From NCBI GenBank assembly GCA_964405685.1, contig CAYOOP010000003.1, positions 165,800 through 229,799 of the forward strand: a DNA stretch of 64,000 nucleotides, given 5' to 3'. The translations under genes were made by a program, and so were the position numbers. This DNA comes from CAYOOP01 sp964405685. Lineage in GTDB: Bacteria > Pseudomonadota > Alphaproteobacteria > Rickettsiales > SXRF01. The notes under the pieces were generated by a model. The model saw only the letters and a program-made list of their open reading frames with translations, did no database searches and was not told the DNA's origin. Below are positions 57,308 to 64,000 of this stretch, piece by piece. Each line of letters begins with the position of its first letter. Positions within the stretch are counted from its first letter, which is position 1.

Positions 57308-59722
57308 ATGGTAAGTAACGGCCACACGAAAGATCAAGACGGCATCGTCAAAGGTTTCGACCTTGAGAAGACCGACTTGTCAAAAGTTATGGCGAACACC
57401 ATCTCCAGCCGCTTTGCGGGGATGGAAGTGGACCCGTCGACCAAAACCTTCCTCGATTTCTTACTCTACCAATTCGTGCCTTATGCGGCGGATCAAGTCG
57501 AAAAGCATGGTGTCAAATTCCTGAGAGACACGGCGCTGAGCAGCGGGTTGGTGAAGGATGAGACAAAGGCGCTGCATATCGGCAAGAAATATGCGCCCGC
57601 ACTTGCTATGGCAACGGTGCTCGCAGAGCCGATTATTTCGCTGGGGGCTTCGGGATATGACACCACTAATCGCCTGAATGAACTCCGCAAGGCGCTTTCG
57701 CCGGTGTCGAAAAGCAATCATAAATTTGCATCTGTTGAGGCGATTTTTGGTTCGAATAACGAAGTCGTGCAAAACGCGCGCAACAAAATTTACGGCCAGC
57801 TTTATGCTGATGTTGGCGGCGTACTCGCCCGCAGCATCGTTGCGATTCCGGCGTTGATGACGGTCAGGAGCCGCACGAAAGAACGCTTAAAAGCGCAGAG
57901 CGAAGAAGTCGATCTCGAACTGGCGATGAAAGACCCCAAGGCCTTGGAAGCATATCTCCAAAAGAATGTTCAAAGCACCAGCTCGGTGCATAATTCAGTT
58001 GAAGAAGTAAAGGTCAAGCACATCAAAAAAATGCGCGAAGACTATGTCAAAGAATTTGAGACGTGGGAGAAAGGTACAGACGGTAAGAAAGCCTACGAAG
58101 AAATTCTCAAACGAATCAAAGAGGACTCAGATTATGCCCAGAAACTCGGGCTTTCAGGTGTTCTTAATCGTAGTGTAGAAACTACCATAGACAATAGGAA
58201 AGTTACCTCTAAGGTTTCTGATCTATTAGCTAGCAAAAGAACTAGTAATCGTTCTCTTTCAAGAGAACATGGAGAAATAGATAGAGCTGTTAAAAAACAA
58301 CTTAAATACCGTTTCGTTGAAGATGCGAAGCAGGGTCAGGCGCTTAATGATCAATGGATCGAACCGAAATTAGATCGTTGGGGTCGTTCGGCGGAGACTG
58401 AGAAGAAATCCGGCTTCCGTACATTGGAAGAGGGCGCAGAGAAGCTCTATGCCGAGATGTACGATAGGATGATGGGTAAGAAGACGGCGGCGGAGCAAGA
58501 ATTAAAGACACATGGGGGCAGCGGCAATAGCCCGGACATCTTTAATCAAGGGATCATGGGGCTGGCGTCGATTGCTGGGAACCAGCTGGATAAATTATTG
58601 GTTGGCAATAAACGCAAAGAGCTTGATAAACCCGTGGCGCTTGACCTCATCATGCACATGAAAAAGGTGCTGGAGGATAGCCCGGGGGCCGCTAGCATTC
58701 CGAATTTTGGGGATCGCTCGGGGGATGGGTCGTACCTTAAATATGTGCACGAGATTTTCCAGCAGCATCAGATTGATTGCCATAAGTCGGAAATCGGTGA
58801 GCGTTATTTTGACAAGTTGACGCATGCGCGGTTTAGCGACGAAGCGGTTTTCCAGATGAAAGATGAAGAACTTTCGGCGTATGAAGTCGCGGTAAAGCAT
58901 ATCGCGCGGGCGCTCAAAGAAGGGCAGATGGATGCTGCAGCGTTGATTAACTTGGTTGGCCAACGCAAAATCGTGCAAAAAGACGGCAAGCATTTCGGTC
59001 CCAAAGGCTCGGATGGTAAGGCTCAAGGCGTGATTGATGAAATCAATAAGCAATGCGCTTGCATCTCGGCGCATAAGGAACTTTCCGCAGAACAACTGTC
59101 TGAACTCATGTCGCGTTTTGTGTTCTCGGAAGAGGAATTGAAGGCCGGGTTTACAACCAACGGTGCATTCCAGGGAGAAGACAAACCGTTTATGTTCGCA
59201 CTGCTCGAGTCGCAGGTGAAAGACATTGAAACGATGAAGAAAATCACCGGGCTGTCCGAAGCGCAAATGGAGACTTTGCGCAAGCAAGCCACGTCGCAAT
59301 TCTCCAAGCATTTTGACACAGTGATTGCAACGATTGCTGAGATGAGCAATGAAGAACTCGCAAATCTCTCCAAGCATGAAATCACCGTCGATGAAATCAA
59401 AATGATTCGCGACGCGGCAGCGAGCATGAAACAATCCGGCAAGCATGCGGTGGATGTGGTGAGCGGCGAAGCGAAAGAGCATCTGGAGGCGGCGGTTGCC
59501 AATGTGGTGATGGCCGAGCATAAGGAAGACGCGCCAAGCTGGCGTGAACGTGTGCAAAAACGCATCAAAGAATCCGTTGCCAATGCGCTTGCGACGACGC
59601 CGATTGAATCTAAGCTTGATCAGTTGAAGGCTGAACGCGGTGGTGAAGAATATGGCTCCGCGCGCGACCGCTTGCAGGCCGAACGTGAGATGGAGAGCAA
59701 CAGCACACGGTTACCGTCATGA
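57308..59722 (+). CDS. large helical orphan protein
   Basis: An 804-residue protein of unknown function in the position where GTA clusters have tail chaperone and tape-measure genes. It is strongly helical and charged. Weakly hydrophobic stretches near residues 80-115 (YAPALAMATVLAEPIISLG) and 165-185 are the only membrane candidates, too few for a usual tape-measure protein. A lysine-rich coiled coil lies around 215-300. ATG 57308 (MVSNGHTKDQDG) follows GGGA; the longer frame from 57257 adds family-atypical residues. It overlaps the next gene as ATGA. A Pho-like box lies upstream. Confidence 0.72.
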   Translation: MVSNGHTKDQDGIVKGFDLEKTDLSKVMANTISSRFAGMEVDPSTKTFLDFLLYQFVPYAADQVEKHGVKFLRDTALSSGLVKDETKALHIGKKYAPALAMATVLAEPIISLGASGYDTTNRLNELRKALSPVSKSNHKFASVEAIFGSNNEVVQNARNKIYGQLYADVGGVLARSIVAIPALMTVRSRTKERLKAQSEEVDLELAMKDPKALEAYLQKNVQSTSSVHNSVEEVKVKHIKKMREDYVKEFETWEKGTDGKKAYEEILKRIKEDSDYAQKLGLSGVLNRSVETTIDNRKVTSKVSDLLASKRTSNRSLSREHGEIDRAVKKQLKYRFVEDAKQGQALNDQWIEPKLDRWGRSAETEKKSGFRTLEEGAEKLYAEMYDRMMGKKTAAEQELKTHGGSGNSPDIFNQGIMGLASIAGNQLDKLLVGNKRKELDKPVALDLIMHMKKVLEDSPGAASIPNFGDRSGDGSYLKYVHEIFQQHQIDCHKSEIGERYFDKLTHARFSDEAVFQMKDEELSAYEVAVKHIARALKEGQMDAAALINLVGQRKIVQKDGKHFGPKGSDGKAQGVIDEINKQCACISAHKELSAEQLSELMSRFVFSEEELKAGFTTNGAFQGEDKPFMFALLESQVKDIETMKKITGLSEAQMETLRKQATSQFSKHFDTVIATIAEMSNEELANLSKHEITVDEIKMIRDAAASMKQSGKHAVDVVSGEAKEHLEAAVANVVMAEHKEDAPSWRERVQKRIKESVANALATTPIESKLDQLKAERGGEEYGSARDRLQAEREMESNSTRLPS

Positions 59723-60849
59723 CCGCGCAAGCCGCCGACACGGACGAAAAAAAGCAGTCGGATAAAATACCGATTATCGGCCGGTTCGACCAGTATCGCT
59801 CGTCCTATTGGGCGGGTGCGATCGCAGCACTAGGTCTGCGTTACGCAGCACGACCGTTTACGCGTGACAAGTGGATGGATACAAACCCCACCCATTTTGA
59901 CAAGCACAAATATTCCGGGATTGCCGGTGCTATCATGTACGCGGTGAGCGGTATTTATGCGATGCGCACCTACAGCGACATGAAAAGTATCTTCTCGCAG
60001 CCGCTGGCGTGGGAATTTAACAAAGACGAAAAAGATGTGAATTTCTCGGATTTTCGCAACAGCAAAAATACGATGATCCAGCGTACTATTAATAATTACG
60101 CTAAATACAACATGCGTCGCTTTGCGGTGAACACGGCATTTTTCCTGCCGTTTATAGGCTATCCGCTGCTAAAAAATAAGGCGTGGTTTAAAGGGATGCA
60201 CGCGGAAGCCGGTGCTGACCTTGGGGTTGCCGCTAACGCTGGGTATTTGTTCTCCGACATCATGACGCGTAAAATTACGCCGTTTGAAGAATTACAAGCG
60301 CTGATTGACCGTAAGGTCAACCACGCAGACAGCTTTACGGAAAAAGTGCAGGCTACCGATTTGCTGGATGTTTATGAACGGCACATGGGCGGTGATAAAA
60401 GCCGTTCGTTCACGCGCCAGCGTGGCACGCCGGAGTGGGACGAGTCCATGCGGTTGTTTGAACGCATGGCCGAGTTGTTTAATCAGACGTATAAAAATGC
60501 CGAGGCGAGAGAATATGCCGATTTTGGATTCCCTAAATTTATTTATCTGATGGGGATGGGGATGATTGATCCCGAGCATATCGATCGTTCAATCGCGTGC
60601 GTGGAAGTTGCCAATCAGCGGGGTCCAAAAGAGGCCGAAGCGATGTTGGCGGAGGTGAGCAAGGGCGTGTCTATTGAAGAGGCTATGTCGCGCTATCTTC
60701 CTGAGAAAAAACAGGAAAACGTCATTCCCGAGATGCGCACAGCACAGCAAAAAATTCTTGAAGAAAAACAGCCAGTTGCAAGCCTTGCAGCGCGTGAAAT
60801 CGAGCGTAAGGAGACGGCGGCGGCAACCCCGAAGACACTGGCAATTTAA
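59719..60849 (+). CDS. orphan protein coupled to 57308-59722
   Basis: A 376-residue protein without known domain. Three hydrophobic segments in the first half (YWAGAIAALGLRYAAR; GIAGAIMYAVSGIYAM; FAVNTAFFLPFIGYPLL) suggest membrane association. The second half is soluble and helical, with a tail rich in Glu and Lys. Translation is coupled to the preceding gene (ATGA), which argues that the two products work together. The second orphan pair starts after a further Pho-like box. Confidence 0.7.
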   Translation: MTAQAADTDEKKQSDKIPIIGRFDQYRSSYWAGAIAALGLRYAARPFTRDKWMDTNPTHFDKHKYSGIAGAIMYAVSGIYAMRTYSDMKSIFSQPLAWEFNKDEKDVNFSDFRNSKNTMIQRTINNYAKYNMRRFAVNTAFFLPFIGYPLLKNKAWFKGMHAEAGADLGVAANAGYLFSDIMTRKITPFEELQALIDRKVNHADSFTEKVQATDLLDVYERHMGGDKSRSFTRQRGTPEWDESMRLFERMAELFNQTYKNAEAREYADFGFPKFIYLMGMGMIDPEHIDRSIACVEVANQRGPKEAEAMLAEVSKGVSIEEAMSRYLPEKKQENVIPEMRTAQQKILEEKQPVASLAAREIERKETAAATPKTLAI

Positions 60850-60858
60850 CGCCGTTTG

Positions 60859-60876
60859 GTGTCACAAAACATTCAT
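60859..60876 (+). promoter_or_regulatory. Pho-box-like direct repeat upstream of the 60934-63434 pair
   Basis: GTGTCAC-AAAA-CATTCAT followed by AAAA. A consensus TATAAT lies at 60910-60915, with no good -35 at 17 bases, which fits an activator-dependent promoter. Confidence 0.6.
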
Positions 60877-60933
60877 AAAAAACCGATGTTTGCTAGCCTC
60901 CTAGCCGGGTATAATTAGAGGGTAGGAAACTCT

Positions 60934-62460
60934 ATGCCCGCATTGCCACATTCAACATTGCTAGGTCCGGTCAGCGTGGTGCGCCACCAAAGCGCAGTGC
61001 AGCGCGCGGCGCATGCTGCGAAGGTGCAGCCTGATGCATTGGCAGACGCGGCGCATGCCGTTGAAAGCTATTCCGGCCCGGTGGCGATGACAGGGTTTTT
61101 GGGAATACCCATTCTTGGTGCTGCTGCGTGGGCCGTAGGCAAGGCAGGTGATGGCATTGGCAAACTTGTTCCAAGCGTTGGCAGTACGATTAACAAGTCG
61201 GCGCAAGCCGTGAGTGCGCCGCTTACCTATTTGGAAAAAACACCGCTTGGTGAAACGCGCTTGGCGCCGGTTGCCGGCCTATTGGATAGGGTATTTTATA
61301 AGCCGTTTGTGGGCATGGGAAAAACGTTCAACCGGCTCACGGGCGGGCTGCTTGAAAAACGCGCGGTAGTGAATGCCGCGAAGATGGACCAGTATGCGAT
61401 CACTGCTATGGCGCATGCGAACCAACTGGCAGGAATGAAGCCAGAGTTTTCCATTTTGCCACAGATGGTCAGGACCGCAATTGACGAGCGTGATGTTGCA
61501 GGACTCACAAAACACATGGGTGAAATAAGTGGGCACGCCACGGGTTCATTCAAGCCGTCGTTTAAAGCCGTGGAGAAATATGCGGCGCGCGCTGTGAATG
61601 CTGGTAAGCGCGCTACGGGACTTTCTAACATGGCGCATGGCGTGAGTGATGCCGCGGATATGATCAAAAAAACCAGCATCGCGCATACGGCAGCGAACAC
61701 AGCGTTTGTTGCAGGTGGTGTTGCATCGGCTTATCTGACCGCAAAGGATATTGGTTCCGATCTTCAAGCCTATTCCGATTTGCTATCGGATATGACGGGT
61801 AAGCCCGCGCAACAATTTGGCATGTACGATATGTTCTTAAGCGATGCACCCTATGCCGCCAAGCTTGCGCGCAACTCGCTTCTGATTAATGCTGGCCCAC
61901 GTGCGATCGCCGAAGCGGCCAATACGGTACTCAACCTCAAAATGCTGAAAGGTCATTTCACCGTGCCGATGATGGCATTGCAAATGGCATTTCCTCTAGC
62001 AAGCCAGGGTATTGGTTTGCTCACCAGCGGCAATGTGCTCGATGCGTATAAGGAACTGAAAGCCACTGAAATGAAAGGCGAGCGCAATACGCCGGAGGCC
62101 TATGCAAAACTATTGGGGTTGGCGTCGGAAGAGTTGAACAAGCAAGGCGGTGAGAACAGTCAATTCACCAAGGCACTTGCCGAAGTGTATGCGCAACAAA
62201 ATGTTAGCGTGCGTGATGTGATGCGTGCGGTGGCAACCGGCAAGGTAATGCAGGATCTTAAAGCCCTGCAAGCGCAATACGCCGCGCAAGCACCGGCAGC
62301 GGAACCTGAACATCACCACAATCACCACCATTCGCATGTCGAGGCGCTTGCAAAAAAACGGGAATTGCCGGTTCTAAACAAGCCGCGCGAAACGCTTGGA
62401 ACTCACACGCAGAACTTGATTGAGCAAGCGGGTGCACCACATCTCGGGGGCATCGTATGA
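60934..62460 (+). CDS. large Ala/Gly-rich orphan protein with histidine-rich segment
   Basis: A 508-residue protein of unknown function. It is rich in Ala, Gly and Met with several amphipathic or hydrophobic helices (TGFLGIPILGAAAWAVG; NTAFVAGGVASAYLTA; MMALQMAFPLASQGIGLL). A histidine cluster HHHNHHHSH at about 460-468 could bind metal. The protein might be membrane-embedded or a virion/ejection-type protein, but no homologue is recognised. It overlaps the next gene (ATGA) and carries a Pho-like box upstream. Confidence 0.7.
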   Translation: MPALPHSTLLGPVSVVRHQSAVQRAAHAAKVQPDALADAAHAVESYSGPVAMTGFLGIPILGAAAWAVGKAGDGIGKLVPSVGSTINKSAQAVSAPLTYLEKTPLGETRLAPVAGLLDRVFYKPFVGMGKTFNRLTGGLLEKRAVVNAAKMDQYAITAMAHANQLAGMKPEFSILPQMVRTAIDERDVAGLTKHMGEISGHATGSFKPSFKAVEKYAARAVNAGKRATGLSNMAHGVSDAADMIKKTSIAHTAANTAFVAGGVASAYLTAKDIGSDLQAYSDLLSDMTGKPAQQFGMYDMFLSDAPYAAKLARNSLLINAGPRAIAEAANTVLNLKMLKGHFTVPMMALQMAFPLASQGIGLLTSGNVLDAYKELKATEMKGERNTPEAYAKLLGLASEELNKQGGENSQFTKALAEVYAQQNVSVRDVMRAVATGKVMQDLKALQAQYAAQAPAAEPEHHHNHHHSHVEALAKKRELPVLNKPRETLGTHTQNLIEQAGAPHLGGIV

Positions 62461-63434
62461 GCTTGGTGAAAGACACGGTAGGTGTGGAAGATAAAACCTT
62501 AGCTGGTGGCATCAAAGCAGCGGCGGGTTTGGCGCCAGGTGCTCTGGGTGTCCCAGTGGCATTGGTAGGCGAGATTCTTGATGCCGATGCGAATCGCGAG
62601 GCGACGCTTGGTGAGTTTAAAAGCCAGCTTGCGGGTATGCTGGGTATCAATCCTGCGGAAGTGACAGCGGACCGGATTGAAACGGAACTCAAAGATTTGC
62701 CGCAGTGGTTTCAGGAAGAGTGGAAAGAGACTGGTGATGTTACCGGCAAGACGATGAATTTTGCCGTGCGTGCCGGTGCCGGCGTGGCAGCGATGATGGT
62801 AGCAGGATTTATTTTCCCTCATATGCTGTTGATGAGTATTCCGGCCGGGTTTGCGGGGGGCTGGTTTTTAAGCGACATGGTCGAAAAAGAATTTCGCGTT
62901 GCCAAGGGCGACGACGGCGGCATTCCGGTTACGAATTTGAGCAAGGTGATTAAGCAAATGACGGCTTCGGGCCAAACGCCTGATCCGACGCTCACAGCAA
63001 CACTGATACTCATCACCAGCCGCCCGCAGGACAACACCGAAGAGCTTGAAAAGATGGTGGACGAACACCTTGCCACTAAGGGAGCCAATCCCAATGCCAC
63101 GACCGATTTGGAAGGGTGGGTGCATAGTAACCAAGGCTATCTGCTTGAGCAGTTGGGGAAGGATGTACAATCCAAATTTAGACCTGGTACGGAAGTGCAG
63201 CACATCGTCGCTAGCTATCTGCCTACGCCTAAGGATGTCGACATTCTCATGTTCAAGCCTGAGCATTTTTACGAAGAGATTGCTGCCGATGTTTCCAAAC
63301 AACACATCGCGCAAATGCAGGCGAGGCTGAAACAACACGGCCAGGCATTGCTGCACGATAAAGACGGCTACGCGGCCGCGCCGCTGGTGTCCAACTCCCA
63401 TCCGCATAAGCGCGGCGAGCAGCGCGGGGCATAA
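62457..63434 (+). CDS. orphan membrane protein coupled to 60934-62460
   Basis: A 325-residue protein without known family. A hydrophobic pair of helices near residues 100-145 (AGAGVAAMMVAGFIFPHMLL, then SIPAGFAGGWFLSDM) separates an N-terminal domain from a soluble C-terminal domain of about 180 residues. It ends with His/Lys/Arg-rich SHPHKRGEQRGA. It is coupled by ATGA to the 508-residue orphan. DUF2460 begins 46 bases later, so this pair directly abuts the resumed tail genes. Confidence 0.7.
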   Translation: MSLVKDTVGVEDKTLAGGIKAAAGLAPGALGVPVALVGEILDADANREATLGEFKSQLAGMLGINPAEVTADRIETELKDLPQWFQEEWKETGDVTGKTMNFAVRAGAGVAAMMVAGFIFPHMLLMSIPAGFAGGWFLSDMVEKEFRVAKGDDGGIPVTNLSKVIKQMTASGQTPDPTLTATLILITSRPQDNTEELEKMVDEHLATKGANPNATTDLEGWVHSNQGYLLEQLGKDVQSKFRPGTEVQHIVASYLPTPKDVDILMFKPEHFYEEIAADVSKQHIAQMQARLKQHGQALLHDKDGYAAAPLVSNSHPHKRGEQRGA

Positions 63435-63480
63435 CGCTCTCGCTTTTTCTTTTACCATCTCCAACCAATCGAGGCACTTA

Positions 63481-64000
63481 TGGCGTTTGTTGACATACGC
63501 TTCCCTACCGATATTTCCTACGGTTCGTCTGGCGGACCTGAATATTCGACCGCCGTGGTCGAACTTGCGAGCGGCTTTGAGCAGCGCAATGTGAACTGGG
63601 CAGAGGCGCGTGCGCGCTACAACGTGGCGCATGGCGTGAAAACCCAGGCACAGCTGGATAGCCTGATCGCGTTTTTTCGTGCACGCAAGGGCAGGGCGCA
63701 CGGATTTCGGTTTAAAGACTGGACGGATTACAGTGTGCAGAATCAGTTGATTGGCACGGGCAATGGCACCGCCACCACGTTTCAGTTGGTGAAAAGCTAC
63801 GTGAGTAGCATCATCGAAACGCGCACGATTAAGAAGGCGGTTTCTGGCACGGTCAATGTTTACAAAAACGGCATATTGCAAACCTCCGGCGTGAGCGTTG
63901 ATGCTAATACCGGTATGGTTACTTTTAGCGTAGCGCCCGCAGGCGGTGTTAGCATCACGGCTGATTTTGAATTTGATGTGCCGGTCAGGTTTGATACGGA
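63481..64000 (+). CDS. DUF2460 phage tail protein (GTA gp12-like), 3' end cut
   Basis: Distal tail protein of the TIGR02217/DUF2460 family found in GTAs and siphophages, where it connects the tail tip. The first 173 residues are present: FVDIRFPTDISYGSSGGPEY at the start, then SGFEQRNVNWAEARARYNV, FFRARKGRAHGFRFKDWTDY and IGTGNGTATTFQLVKSY. These are characteristic. The gene runs off the right edge; the family is usually about 200-210 residues. gp13-gp15 would be expected beyond the window. Confidence 0.92.

Noticed and set aside
57308..59722. 804-residue protein as the tape-measure protein
   Set aside because: It sits in the right place and is long and helical, but it lacks tape-measure-like hydrophobic repeats and is under its own box and coupled to a non-phage partner. 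Kept as unknown.
1..64000. CRISPR array
   Set aside because: The repeats present are dispersed palindromes, not regularly spaced direct repeats with unique spacers, and no cas gene is seen.
1..64000. Insertion sequence or transposase gene
   Set aside because: No transposase, integrase or recombinase motif was found; the only nuclease-like mobile candidate is the GIY-YIG gene.

Overview
The window comes from a chromosome of an alphaproteobacterium of moderate GC content. The clues are an ETC complex I subunit (NDUFS4-like, a family shared with mitochondria), a DUF2610 protein (as far as I recall mostly from Rickettsiales), an HK97-type gene order that matches alphaproteobacterial gene transfer agents (GTAs), a cysE-iscR-cysteine desulfurase cluster, and very many palindromic repeats, some inside genes as in Rickettsia. 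PHA synthase and the flagellar export gene fliQ argue against an extremely reduced obligate parasite. I cannot place it below the class with confidence.

Layout. 1-5200, leftward: cysS (cut by the window edge), sucD, a GIY-YIG nuclease inside a palindromic element, sucC, an orphan, mdh. 5339-11582, rightward: an overlapping series of MHS-type transporter, DUF475 membrane protein, prepilin peptidase and a large FAD/Fe-S oxidoreductase. 11680-18451: secreted TIGR03118 protein, small conserved protein, Cro/CI regulator, orphan, phaC divergent from a lipoprotein gene, second HTH regulator. 18584-23436: alaC-like aminotransferase, tandem paralogous orphans, trmD-rplS, rmlA. 23437-23941 is gene-free and holds repeats and a possible structured RNA. 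23942-32623: fliQ coupled to tyrS, anmK, AAA ATPase, hydrolase, cysE-iscR-cysteine desulfurase, guaB. 32725-39848, leftward: methyltransferase, fabG, orphan, fabD, complex I subunit, orphan membrane protein, topA. 40167-46820: DUF2610 plus a 631-residue orphan, ferredoxin, lipB, tRNA-Leu, bactofilin, M23 peptidase, rsmB, then tRNA-Arg.

47241-64000 is a GTA-like or prophage-remnant head-tail cluster: portal, protease, capsid, a decoration-like protein, gp6-like connector, head-tail adaptor, DUF3168, TP901-1 tail protein and DUF2460. It is stretched out by orphan genes on both strands. The usual place of the tail chaperone and tape-measure genes is taken by four large unknown genes in two overlapping pairs (57308-63434). 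No integrase, terminase or lysis gene is visible.

The most interesting signal is regulatory. Upstream of most orphan genes lies an 18-base direct repeat of the form nTGTCAC-nnAA-nnKTCAT, followed by A in the best copies. This looks like the Pho box bound by PhoB/OmpR-family regulators. I count eight copies, each correctly oriented towards an orphan gene or gene pair (19845+20639, 36542, 40167+40450, 48427, 49775, 53336, 57308+59719, 60934+62457). None precedes a housekeeping gene or a recognisable phage gene. This suggests a dispersed, co-regulated set of lineage-specific proteins, half of it threaded through the GTA cluster.

The second theme is palindromic DNA. Several repeat families punctuate the intergenic regions, and copies sit in frame inside the oxidoreductase, lipB and probably trmD and tyrS.
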